Shown here: positions 8,020-17,377 of the stretch, piece by piece
Numbering within the stretch: position 1 is the first letter of the stretch
Layout of the letters: every line of letters begins with the position of its first letter
Assembly (NCBI GenBank): GCA_964437425.1
Contig: CAYTGO010000020.1
Coordinates: forward strand, 1-49,120
Origin: Scalindua sp964437425
GTDB lineage: Bacteria; Planctomycetota; Brocadiia; Brocadiales; Scalinduaceae
Direction: 5' to 3'
DNA length: 49,120 nt
Translations under genes and position numbers: made by a program
Notes under the pieces: generated by a model
The model's input: the letters and a program-made list of their open reading frames with translations, nothing else
Told to the model about the DNA's origin: nothing
The model's database searches: none

Positions 8020-9426
8020 ATGAAAGTTAAAATTTCTATTTCTGATATCGTTCTGGATGAATCGATCTACCCCAGGGAGAGAATTGATCGCAAAAGAGTA
8101 TCACTCTTTGCAGAGAACATGAGGGATGGTTTCAGCTTTGACCCTATTGTGGTTGAACACCATCCTGACAAAAAAAGTAAGTACCGCATACTGGACGGCG
8201 CACACAGGTGGAGCGCCGGCAGGGAAGTTGGTTGTTGCGACATGCCTGCAGTCATAAAAGACCTGAAAGAGGCAGATCCCTTGCTCTACGCGGCCACAAT
8301 GGCGATAGGGCCGAGACAACTGACAGACGAGGAATCAAAGAATACCGCACGACGAGCATTTCAAAACAACCCCGCATTAACATCTTCAGAGATCGGCAAA
8401 GCTATTGGACGTTCGAGAAGGTCAGTGGATTTATATCTTGCAGATCTTAGAGCAGCCAAGCAGACCGAGCTGGAGCTTAAGATGTTTCGCATGAACAGGT
8501 TAGGTGTTCCTCAAGATAGAATTGCAAAGAGATTGAGTATTCCCCAAAGGACTTTATGTGATCATTTAGCGGATTTGGCAACATTGCCAAATCCGCTAAA
8601 TAGCAGTCTTTCGCGAGGATTTACAGTTCCTCAGGTTGCAGAAAAGCATGGATGGGGCGAGCCAATGGTATGGTCACTGGCACTTGAAGGTAAGGATGAT
8701 CTGGAGCGATTCAGAGAGCTTGGCTGGGGTCTGCGTACATGGGATTATTGGAGTTGGGGCGATTGCGACAAACGTTTCGGCGACGACTGGCCCGGACGTA
8801 TACCCGCTCAATTGATTGCCCACATACTCTACTTTTTTACAAAACAGAACGCACTTGTGCTTGACCCTATGGCAGGCGGGGGAGTAACACCTGACACATG
8901 CCTGGCACTGGGCAGAAGATGCTGGAGCCTTGACATGGATGATCGCCTCGATACAAGGCCTGAGATAGAGCCGTATTATTGGGACATAAAGAGCAAAGAG
9001 TGGAAAAGTACCATTACTGCATCTAAGGACAAACCAGATTTGATCATTATGGACCCGCCATACTTCAACAAAAAAGAGAAGGAGTATGACAAAGATAGTA
9101 TATCGGGATTGACAAGGCAGAAATACCTGGAGTTCCTTGGGAGGTTCTTTAGCTTCCTGAAAGAGAATTCTAAAAAGTCTACAAGGCTCGCCTTTATCAA
9201 CACTGACTGGCGCGATTTCCAGAACAGACCTGCAGTTGACGAGAAACCGGAAAACGCTATCCTATTGACTGACTACTGTAAAATATCAGCAAAAGCCGGA
9301 TGGGAGCTTACCCATATAATCCAGTCACCAATGTCATCCGAACGATTTGATGCTGTTATAGTATCCGCCATGCAGAAGAAACGTATCCTGGGAGTTACCA
9401 GCCGGTACATGATAATCTCGAAGTAA
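8020..9426 (+). CDS. ParB-like N-terminal domain/DNA methyltransferase fusion
   Basis: Residues about 1-95 are a ParB/Srx-like nuclease-fold domain (ILDGAHRWSAGREVG), residues about 105-190 hold helix-turn-helix segments, and residues about 225-460 are an amino-methyltransferase with the SAM motif DPMAGGG (D282-G288) and catalytic DPPY (D345-Y348). Predicted product methylates adenine N6 or cytosine N4. There is no restriction endonuclease nearby, so it is an orphan. Base composition is visibly richer in G+C than the neighbours and both flanks carry repeat debris, which suggests acquisition by transfer. A near-perfect 38-bp palindrome lies inside the gene at 8564-8601. No ribosome binding site is obvious before the ATG. 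Confidence 0.85.
   Translation: MKVKISISDIVLDESIYPRERIDRKRVSLFAENMRDGFSFDPIVVEHHPDKKSKYRILDGAHRWSAGREVGCCDMPAVIKDLKEADPLLYAATMAIGPRQLTDEESKNTARRAFQNNPALTSSEIGKAIGRSRRSVDLYLADLRAAKQTELELKMFRMNRLGVPQDRIAKRLSIPQRTLCDHLADLATLPNPLNSSLSRGFTVPQVAEKHGWGEPMVWSLALEGKDDLERFRELGWGLRTWDYWSWGDCDKRFGDDWPGRIPAQLIAHILYFFTKQNALVLDPMAGGGVTPDTCLALGRRCWSLDMDDRLDTRPEIEPYYWDIKSKEWKSTITASKDKPDLIIMDPPYFNKKEKEYDKDSISGLTRQKYLEFLGRFFSFLKENSKKSTRLAFINTDWRDFQNRPAVDEKPENAILLTDYCKISAKAGWELTHIIQSPMSSERFDAVIVSAMQKKRILGVTSRYMIISK
8564..8601. repeat. 38-bp perfect palindrome inside the methyltransferase gene
   Basis: Arms 8564-8581 and 8584-8601 are exact reverse complements (18 bp: ATTTAGCGGATTTGGCAA on the left), separated by the two bases CA. 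It encodes part of the stretch HLADLATLPNPLNSS between the helix-turn-helix and methyltransferase domains. It could form a strong hairpin in mRNA or a dyad binding site. Confidence 0.85.
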
Positions 9427-9817
9427 CCAATGACTAATTTAGCCACGGATACACACTCCCCGGACAAAAGGCGCCTAGGACAAGGATTAAACACGGATAA
9501 TAAATTCTTCAACCCGCAACTTGTAACTCGTAACGTGCATCTCGTTAATCCCATATCCACTTAAATGCTCTATCAGTTATTTCCATCACCCTATATTCAC
9601 GTTCGTGCACACTTTGCTTCTGCTTTAGTGGCAATTCTTGAAATTATTGTCTCAAATCGCCCAGAAATCAATCGCAAGTCACAATACGCAAAATTATCGC
9701 TTGATTTTATTCTGGTTAAATCGTAAAGTACGCCAATAGGCAAGGTTATGTATTAGCCTGTAGTTGAACAAACCAACATTATCCGGAAATGTTAATAGTC
9801 TGATTGTTGCTCTTTAG
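9427..9817. other. Gene-free stretch with several degenerate repeats
   Basis: No gene is visible. From the 5' side it holds a CACGGAT-type repeat (AGCCACGGATACACAC, then GATTAAACACGGATAA) split by a 28-29-bp unit (9457-9485) that recurs at 47127-47155. Next come alternating AACTTGTAACTCGTAAC words (about 9518-9537), then featureless A+T-rich sequence. This is typical intergenic debris flanking an inserted gene. Confidence 0.5.
9457..9485 (+). repeat. Dispersed 29-bp repeat, copy A
   Basis: The 29 bases starting TCCCCGGACAAAA and ending GACAAGG match the reverse complement of 47127-47155 at all but a few positions. Both copies are between genes. Here the unit sits inside a CACGGAT-type repeat, as if inserted. 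Confidence 0.6.
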
Positions 9818-10063
9818 TATGGAATTATTCTGCTGGACATGAAACTTAATGGGAAGAGCGGAATTGATGTAGCTGAATCTATCAGAGAGAAAGGCTACGA
9901 TAGTGCCATAGTCATGATGTCTGCACACAGGAAGAAGTTCCAATCACTTATTGAAAATGCCGGGCAGGAATGTGCATTTATTGAAAAACCGTTCGAGATA
10001 AACTCAATCATCAATCTTCTGGATGAAGTGTCGAAAAAGAAGCTATTAGAAGTGCTGAAATGA
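9818..10063 (+). pseudogene. 5'-truncated response-regulator receiver remnant
   Basis: The frame after a TAG at 9815 reads YGIILLDMKLNGKSGIDVA, the phosphoacceptor strand of a receiver, and continues through VMMSAH and the FIEKPFE Lys motif to a normal receiver end. The first half of the domain, with the acidic pocket, is absent, and I see no match to it upstream in any frame. The ATG at 9839 is internal to the domain. It lies just before the large receiver-containing sensor kinase and is probably a recombination leftover. Confidence 0.7.
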
Positions 10064-10134
10064 TTGGAGTTACGATTGTTGATTGAAGATTGGCGATAGA
10101 TTATTAGTTAATGTTTAAACATGGAGGTTTAAAT

Positions 10135-13100
10135 ATGACACATAAGGCTGGAAGCCACAAACATACTGCAGATAAAACTTGTGGGTTCACACGGCCTTTG
10201 CATCCATACGCGAGAATACATGTCAAAAAAATGAATAGTAAACAAAAAATCCTCATTATCGACGACGATGTCGATCTTTGCGATAGTATATCAGATGTCG
10301 TCGAACTGGATACCTACTTAACTGACACTTCTTATACTGCAGCAGATGGTCTTAAAAAAGTTGAGAGCAGCTTTTACAATATCGTCCTGCTGGACATGAA
10401 ACTGCCGGATTCTGATGGACTGACAATACTTGCAAAGATCAAACAGAAATCTCCAGATACGGAAGTAATCATCTTCACCGCGTATGCACAAATGGACACT
10501 GTAATAGCTGCAATGGACAAAGATGCATTCTCTTTTCTTACCAAGCCATTCGAAATACCATATCTGCTGACAATCATAAAACGTGCTCTGAAAAAACAAG
10601 GTCTTATACATTCAAACCGCATTCTATATCAACAATCAATCGCTGAGGAAAGGGAGTGGGAAGATACCTTTGATTCCATTTCAGATTTGATCAGTATACA
10701 CGATGCCGACTTTAACATTATCAGGTGTAATAAGGCCCTTATAAAAAGACTTAATGTTGAATACACAGATGTTGTCGGAAAGAAATGCTATGAGGTGTTT
10801 CATGACAGTGTGGAACCACGGCAGGGATGTCCCCTGGTAAGATGCATGGAGTCATTGAAACCTGAAATAGTAGAGCAAGAGTGTATAGGCAGTACTTTTA
10901 TGATATCGTGCTATCCCCGGTTAGACGAGGAAGGACAATTTAATGGAGTAGTACATATAGCAAGAGATATAGCAGCACGCAAGCAAGCAGAACATGCGAT
11001 GAACACACTTATTGTAATTGCCGCCGAAAACGAAGGACAGAAATTCTTCGAACAGACTGTCAGCAGTTTATACGATTGGCTTGATGCTGATTGCGTGATA
11101 CTGGGCAAACTAATTAACGAGAATAATGAAATGGCTCTGGCCATGAAAATGGATGGAAAACTTGTTAAGAATTACTCTTATGAATTACAAGGATCACCAT
11201 GTGGTGACGTCACGAAAAAGGGTTTCTGTCACTATCCTGAAGGTGTTATTGATCTGTTTCCTGATAATGAGGACCTTGTTCAGTGGAAAGTGGAAGGATA
11301 TGTTGGTATTTCACTGAAAGACAAAAGTGGGAATTGTATAGGGACTTTATGTGCACTGTCTCGCCATAAATTAGAATTGCCACCAGGGGCTGAGAATATC
11401 TTTAATATTATTTCTGCCAGGGCCTCGGTAGAGATTGAACGTATAATAGCTGAGAAAAGAGTATCAAGTCTTGCCAGTGTACTTGAGGACTCTTTAAATG
11501 AAATATATATATTTAAAGCTGACACTCTTAAATTCCTTCAGGCAAACAAGGGAGCAAGAAAAAACCTGGGATATTCAATGGACACAATTAGAAAACTTAC
11601 TCCATTGCACATAAAACCAATGTTTACTAAAGAATCCTTTGAAAAACAAATTAAACCTCTACGTTCAGGAGAGAAGGAGCTTATTATATTTGAAACTGTT
11701 CACCAGAGGAGAGATGGGTCTTTATATAATGTTGAAGTGCATCTCCAGCTGACTACATTTGAAAACGATCCTGTTTTTCTGGCCATCGTTCTTGATATCA
11801 CCAAACGCAAGGAGAGCGAAAAGGCACTCAAGCAAATCGAATGGCTACTGACTAAGCAATCTCCTGCCAGAGAGCGAACTATACATAACCCGGATTACGG
11901 TGATTTAACAGAATTAAATACTTCACGTCTGATCCTCGATTCTGTCGGGAAGGATATCCTTGTTGATGTTGTAAGTGATTATCTTGATCTGCTGGATACC
12001 TCGGCGGCGGTATACGAAAAGGATGGCAGTTATGCCCTTGGACTCTTTAATTCCGGCTGGTGCAAGGATCTGGACCTGTCATCGCGTTCACTGTGCGGCA
12101 CAACTGATAATGAGGATGCATTGAAAAGCGGCAGGTGGCACTGTCATGAGTCGTGCTGGGGCAGCGCATCGAGGGTCTCTATAGAAAAAGGGGAGCCTGT
12201 GGAGATAGAGTGCCTCGGTGGTATCAAACTCTATGCCGTTCCTATAATAGCCGGGGGGGTGATAATAGGTTCAATTAATTTCGGTTTTGGCGACCCTCCT
12301 AAGAGCCCGGAAAAAATAAAAGAAATTTCCGAACTATACGGTATAGATTATTATCTGCTTATAGAACATTCCAATGCATACAAAACCAGACCTCCCTATA
12401 TTATTGATCTTGCAAAAAGGCGTTTAGCCTGTTCAGCAAGGTTAATCGGAGAAATTGTAGAGCGAAAACAAGCTGAAAAAGCGTTACTAAAAAGTGAAGA
12501 AAAAATCAGGGCAATATTTGATAATACTTTCCAATTCATTGGTCTGCTGAAACCGGATGGAACCCTTATAGAATCGAATAAAGGTTCACTTGAATTTGCA
12601 GGTATCAAAGACTCTGACGTCATTAACAAACTATTCTGGGAAACACCCTGGTGGTCGCACTCTGCACCCCTTCAAAGGCTTTTACAAAAATCGATCAAAC
12701 AGGCCAGCCAGGGTGATTTCATACGCTTTGATGCCACACACATTAAACAAGACGGTTCAAAAGCATTCATAGACATTTCACTGACACCTGTCAAGGACAG
12801 GGATGGAAATGTAATATATATTATTCCGGAAGGAAGAGATATTACCGAATTAAAGCTTGTTGAAGATACAGTACACAAGCTGTCACAGGCCATTCAACAA
12901 AGTAATGTATTAGTCGTTATTACTGACTTAGAAGGTAATATCGAATATGTCAATCCAAGATTCTGCAAATCTACAGGATACGAATATAATGAGGTCATTG
13001 GTCAGAATCCAAGTATACTGAAATCAGGTGAAACACCAGTTGAAGAATACAAAGAATTATGGAAAACTATTACCTCAGGTAACGAATGGAGAGGTGAATT

Positions 13101-14313
13101 CCATAACAAGAAAAAGAGTGGTGAACTCTATTGGGAGAATGCCTCTATCTCACCAATACGGGACATAGAAGGAAATATCATAAATTTCCTTGGAATCAAA
13201 GAGGACATCACCGAGAAAAAGAGAGCGGAGCAGGCACTGCTATATAGCGAAGAAAGATTCCGAGCCATTAGTGCCACTGCTAGCGATGCCATTGTTATGA
13301 CAGATAATGATGGAATTATTTCATTATGGAACAAAGCTGCTGAAGTGATTTTTGGTTATTCAGAAGAAGAAGCAATTGGAAAATCATTACTTGAAACAAT
13401 TATTCCCGAAGAAAATAGTGAAGCACATTTGAAGGGTTTTGCTAAATTCAAAGATACTGGACAGGGAGCCTTTGTAGGAAACACTAACAGGCTATCGGCC
13501 ACTAGAAAAGACGGAACAGAAATCCCAATTGAGATTTCCATCTCGACTGTAAAACTGAAAGATAAATGGTGTGCAATAGGAATATTAAGAGATATCACAG
13601 AACGCTTGAAATCTGAAGAGCAATTGAGGATATCATACAAAATGGCATCTCTTGGGCGTCTGACGGCAGGTGTATTTCACGAAGTACTTAATCCTGTTAA
13701 TATCATTTCATCTCATATTCAATTGCTAGTGATGGCGGCAGAAAAGGGTTCGAGGGAAGAAGCAGACTTGAAGTCTGTCCAGGAAGAGATTAAGCGTATC
13801 ATAAAGATTACTGAAAGCTTATTGAAATTCTCAAGAACGGGAGAAGGCATCTCAGAAGAGCTTGAAATGAATGATTTATTAGAGGAAACATTATCCATTG
13901 TTGAACCTGATATGAAGATTGAAAATATAAAATTTAAAAGGAAGTTTGATGATAATCTGTTACCAATAATAGCGAGCAAAGATCAATTAAGGCAGGTGTT
14001 TCTGAATCTGATTACAAACGCAAGAGATGCCATGCCGGAAGGTGGCACAATAATGGTTAGTACGGAAAACATAACAGGAGGAGAAGTTCCCTTTGTAAGG
14101 ATAAAGGTTACTGACACCGGATTCGGAATTGATAATGTAAATAAGGATAAGATATTCGAACCATTCTTTACTACTAAGAGAGAAGGTAAGGGAACAGGCC
14201 TTGGCCTGAGCACATCATATAGAATCATAGAAGATCACGGAGGGGAAATGATTATGGACAGTATAAAGGGGAAGGAAACAACGTTTAGAATTGATTTGCC
14301 TGCTAAAACATAA
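10135..14313 (+). CDS. Multi-domain sensor histidine kinase: receiver-PAS-GAF-PAS-PocR-PAS-PAS-PAS-kinase
   Basis: Start chosen at ATG 10135 because GGAGG precedes it by seven to eight bases; an earlier ATG at 10111 lacks this. Order in the 1392-residue product: N-terminal receiver (DDD near 42, D87 in LLDMKLPD), PAS (about 165-285), GAF (about 290-440), PAS (450-560), PocR-like sensory domain with WHCHESCW (about 590-780), three PAS domains (about 800-920, 925-1045, 1045-1170), HisKA with phosphoacceptor H1182 in GVFHEVLNPVN, and HATPase with NLITNARDAMPEGG, DTGFGI and GTGLGLS. No membrane segment, so cytoplasmic. The first part also looks like a phosphorelay input. Its last PAS pair and kinase core closely resemble the next gene. 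The cognate regulator may be one at 17378 or 17986. Confidence 0.9.
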   Translation: MTHKAGSHKHTADKTCGFTRPLHPYARIHVKKMNSKQKILIIDDDVDLCDSISDVVELDTYLTDTSYTAADGLKKVESSFYNIVLLDMKLPDSDGLTILAKIKQKSPDTEVIIFTAYAQMDTVIAAMDKDAFSFLTKPFEIPYLLTIIKRALKKQGLIHSNRILYQQSIAEEREWEDTFDSISDLISIHDADFNIIRCNKALIKRLNVEYTDVVGKKCYEVFHDSVEPRQGCPLVRCMESLKPEIVEQECIGSTFMISCYPRLDEEGQFNGVVHIARDIAARKQAEHAMNTLIVIAAENEGQKFFEQTVSSLYDWLDADCVILGKLINENNEMALAMKMDGKLVKNYSYELQGSPCGDVTKKGFCHYPEGVIDLFPDNEDLVQWKVEGYVGISLKDKSGNCIGTLCALSRHKLELPPGAENIFNIISARASVEIERIIAEKRVSSLASVLEDSLNEIYIFKADTLKFLQANKGARKNLGYSMDTIRKLTPLHIKPMFTKESFEKQIKPLRSGEKELIIFETVHQRRDGSLYNVEVHLQLTTFENDPVFLAIVLDITKRKESEKALKQIEWLLTKQSPARERTIHNPDYGDLTELNTSRLILDSVGKDILVDVVSDYLDLLDTSAAVYEKDGSYALGLFNSGWCKDLDLSSRSLCGTTDNEDALKSGRWHCHESCWGSASRVSIEKGEPVEIECLGGIKLYAVPIIAGGVIIGSINFGFGDPPKSPEKIKEISELYGIDYYLLIEHSNAYKTRPPYIIDLAKRRLACSARLIGEIVERKQAEKALLKSEEKIRAIFDNTFQFIGLLKPDGTLIESNKGSLEFAGIKDSDVINKLFWETPWWSHSAPLQRLLQKSIKQASQGDFIRFDATHIKQDGSKAFIDISLTPVKDRDGNVIYIIPEGRDITELKLVEDTVHKLSQAIQQSNVLVVITDLEGNIEYVNPRFCKSTGYEYNEVIGQNPSILKSGETPVEEYKELWKTITSGNEWRGEFHNKKKSGELYWENASISPIRDIEGNIINFLGIKEDITEKKRAEQALLYSEERFRAISATASDAIVMTDNDGIISLWNKAAEVIFGYSEEEAIGKSLLETIIPEENSEAHLKGFAKFKDTGQGAFVGNTNRLSATRKDGTEIPIEISISTVKLKDKWCAIGILRDITERLKSEEQLRISYKMASLGRLTAGVFHEVLNPVNIISSHIQLLVMAAEKGSREEADLKSVQEEIKRIIKITESLLKFSRTGEGISEELEMNDLLEETLSIVEPDMKIENIKFKRKFDDNLLPIIASKDQLRQVFLNLITNARDAMPEGGTIMVSTENITGGEVPFVRIKVTDTGFGIDNVNKDKIFEPFFTTKREGKGTGLGLSTSYRIIEDHGGEMIMDSIKGKETTFRIDLPAKT

Positions 14314-14447
14314 AGATACTTTCCTCGTAGAGTTTTCTATTTTGCAGAAAGCATAAAGCTCTTTTTATAAATAGGCTATAATCTTTCTTTTAATTTTAAG
14401 TAATCGAGTATATGGTTTATCTTAAAATTTAAGAAAGGAGCATAGCC

Positions 14448-14498
14448 ATGAAAGCTACTTAAACAAGAAAAGCTTGTAAACATCCTAAATTAACATGA
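14448..14498 (+). other. Mini-ORF with strong ribosome binding site ahead of the kinase gene
   Basis: AAGGAG lies before an ATG at 14448 that opens only four codons (MKAT) before TAA. Reading through that stop, the same frame stays open to a TGA that overlaps the ATG of the kinase at 14495 (ATGA). It may be a leader peptide or a decayed small gene coupled to the kinase. The kinase's own start has no good ribosome binding site, which makes coupling plausible. Confidence 0.3.
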
Positions 14499-16799
14499 AG
14501 ATTAAAACAAAATTTATCTGGAGCTTATATTTTTCCATTGCCATTCTTAGTCTGTCACTCTTAGGTTTGGCATTTTACATTCACACACTTAACTCTAAAT
14601 CCATAACTAATATCCTGCACGATACAAATGAACTGGAAATAATGTCTCAGTTGGAACTTGTCGTTAACAAGAGCGTTATGCCTGCCAACGACTACCTTGT
14701 ACATGGTAATAAGAGAGAGAGAGAGATTCAAAGCCTTGGATGGAACTGTGAATAAATACTTTTCAATATTGAATGAAAAATACGCTTTTTCACATTTAAA
14801 AGTTAAAGAGTACGAAACCATTAACAAGCTGAGGGACCAATATCGTCAAATAAAGAGTATTTCCGAAACGATTCTTAATTTGTCCAGCCCCATAGGAAAT
14901 AGAGAGGGAGCACTCCTTATGGAGAAGATGGATTTATTGACTGATAATATGATAAATGATGCAAAAAAACTACATGAATATAGCCGACATAATGTACTTG
15001 AAGAAGTTAAAGTTATTAATACACACTTCTACCATAACATGCTTATAACGATAAGTGTGTTTTGTGTCTTGACTATAGCCGTTATTATCTATGGGCTATC
15101 TTTAACTAAAAATATTATTAATCCCATAAGACAGTTAATTGAACATATGAATTATGTAGCAAATGGTAATTTCGAAATAAAGCTAGATATAAGGGCTAAT
15201 GATGAAATTCGTAAACTAGCCAACTCTTTCAATCATATGACATTAAAATTGAAAGAGTCAAGAAAACTGTTACGGGAATCTGAAGAACATAAAAGAGAAT
15301 TGTTGAATTCGCTTAAAGATGGTATTTATCAATGTGAACCCCATTTTGGAGGAGTGTTTACATGGGTTAATCATGCTTGTGCTGAGATGTTTGGCTATAA
15401 GTCTACTGAAGAAATGATTGGCATAAAGGTGGAGGATGTTTACGTAGACCCTGGTGATAGAATAAAATTAGTAGAAAAAATTGAAAATGATGAAGTCATA
15501 AAGGACTTTCCAACCGTTTTCAAAAAGAAGAATGGGGATTTTTTTCACGCCGAACGTAACTCTAATATGATTAAGGACGAAAACGGTAAACCCGTTCGTA
15601 TTGAAGGAATAATCAGAGATATTACCGAGCGCAAAAAGATAGAAGATCAGTTACGCAAGCTATCTAGTGCCGTTGAACAAAGCCCTGCCACTGTAGTTAT
15701 TACGGATACTGACGGTAAAATTGAATATGTCAACTCAAAGTTTACACAACTAACCGGATACAGCTTTGAAGAGTCTATTGGTGAAAATCCAAGTATCTTA
15801 AAATCCGGCAAGCAATCTCCTGAAACATACAGAGAGTTGTGGGAAACTATTACTACCGGTAACGAATGGCGAGGAGAATTTTGCAATAAGAAGAAGAATG
15901 GGGAATTATATTGGGAACTTGCATCAATTTCACCAATCAAAAATGATAAAGGTGTTATAACCAATTTCATAGCTGTTAAGGAAGATATCACCAGGCGTAA
16001 GCAAATAGAAGAAGAATTAAGAATAACGCATAAAATGTCTTCAATAGGACGACTATCAGCAAGTGTATTTCATGAAATTTTAAATCCTGTAAATATTATA
16101 TCAGCCCATACCCAACTGTTATTAATGGGGGCAGCAAAGGGCTCGAAAACGATGGAAGACTTAAAATCAATACAGAGTGAAATTGATCGCATTGTCAATA
16201 TCACAAATAATTTACTTAAGTTTTCAATGAAAGAAGATACTGAAACAGAGACAATTGAAGTCAATAGTATACTGAAGAGCACATTAGTACTCATCATGCC
16301 TTTGTTGAATTTGAAAAAAATTAAATCTATTACAACTTTTGATGAGGATATGCCTGAGGTTAAGGCACATGGTAGTGAGTTAAGAGATGTGTTCCTGAAA
16401 TTGATAACTAATTCAATTGAAGCAATGCCGGAAGGAGGCACGCTCACCGTGGTGACGCAGATAGCTCGGAGTTCAGAGTTAGAAATTCAGAGAGCAGAAG
16501 GAGAAGACACCGAACTAAAAACTCAATATTCCAGACTCAAAGGAGATTCTGTAAGAATCACTTTTGCAGACACTGGCTGTGGTATTGCAAAGGAGAATGT
16601 TGATAAAATGTTTGAGCCTTTCTTTAGTACCAAAAAAGAAATTAAAGGAGTTGGCCTTGGCCTTAGTTCGTCATATGCGATCATAGACGGCTATGGGGGG
16701 AGAATAAGTGTAGAAAGTGAAGATGGAAAAGGGACGACATTTATAATTGATTTACCTGTTTTAAGAAGGAAAACAACTCAAAACAAAAATCAACAATAA
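14495..16799 (+). CDS. Membrane sensor histidine kinase with HAMP and two PAS domains, frameshifted in a GA tract
   Basis: The N-terminus (14495 onward) has a membrane helix (IWSLYFSIAILSLSLLGLAF) and periplasmic helical region, but this frame runs into a stop at 14753. The next frame, open from about 14658 to 16799, supplies the rest: second membrane helix (LITISVFCVLTIAVIIYGL), HAMP, two PAS domains, HisKA with SVFHEILNPVNI, and HATPase with NSIEAMPEGG, DTGCGI and GVGLGLSSS. The junction is in an alternating AG run of 15 bases (14712-14726). Loss of one GA unit explains the shift, by real slippage or sequencing error. The second PAS and kinase core are close relatives of the preceding gene. 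The broken N-terminal frame would otherwise make an 86-residue membrane peptide. Confidence 0.85.
14712..14726 (+). repeat. AG dinucleotide tract at the frameshift
   Basis: Seven AG units plus A sit exactly where the two reading frames of the sensor kinase need to join. Adding one GA unit would fuse them. Such tracts are prone to slipped-strand changes. Confidence 0.8.
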
Positions 16800-16837
16800 A
16801 TAATATACAATTATAAATCCCAATGAGAGAAAGTAAT

Positions 16838-17183
16838 ATGAGTAATATAATGGTTGTAAATGATGAGGTAAAAGAATGTGAGCTTCTGAAGGGAACTCTG
16901 GAAGCAGATGAAAATAAATATGAGGTTATAACTTCCAACAAAGGAATGGATGCAATAGAAAAGTAGAGATTTGCAACCGACTCTTATGCTGCCTGGCATC
17001 AAAATGCCTGATATGGATGGTATGGTAGTCTTGGGTCAAATAAGGGAGTTTGACGTGGATGATGGCACTATTGACGAGAATATTGTGAATGACGCCTTTA
17101 GAATAGGTGCAACTGACTTTATATCAAGCCTGTTCATATCTGGTATAAAAAAATCTTTCTTCAAATTATTTTGCGAAAGATAA
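16838..17183 (+). pseudogene. Decayed response-regulator receiver
   Basis: Frame one (16838-16966) starts MSNIMVVNDEVKECELLKG, a receiver N-terminus, and ends at TAG. A second frame (16971-17183) continues with PGIKMPDMDGMVVLGQIREF and NDAFRIGATDF. Compared with the intact paralogue at 17986, the phosphoacceptor LLD is replaced by LPG, about eight residues around the central T/S strand are missing, and the frame is broken. It should not encode a working receiver. Confidence 0.8.
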
Positions 17184-17377
17184 TTAAGAAAATTTAAAAA
17201 AACAAAAATGTATGAAAGGCAGGCAGAAGATGAAGATTACGGTTATCATAATTACCTATCCGAAAAGCCTTATTCCACCGTAACGTCTATAAACTAATGA
17301 TCAAAACCTAATAGACAACCTGTCATAACCGTATCGTAGACGGATTAGAAATTTAAATGAGAGGAGATGTATTAAAA

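Noticed and set aside
8020..9426. Methyltransferase as part of a restriction-modification or phage-defence system
   Set aside because: No endonuclease, helicase or other defence gene lies beside it.
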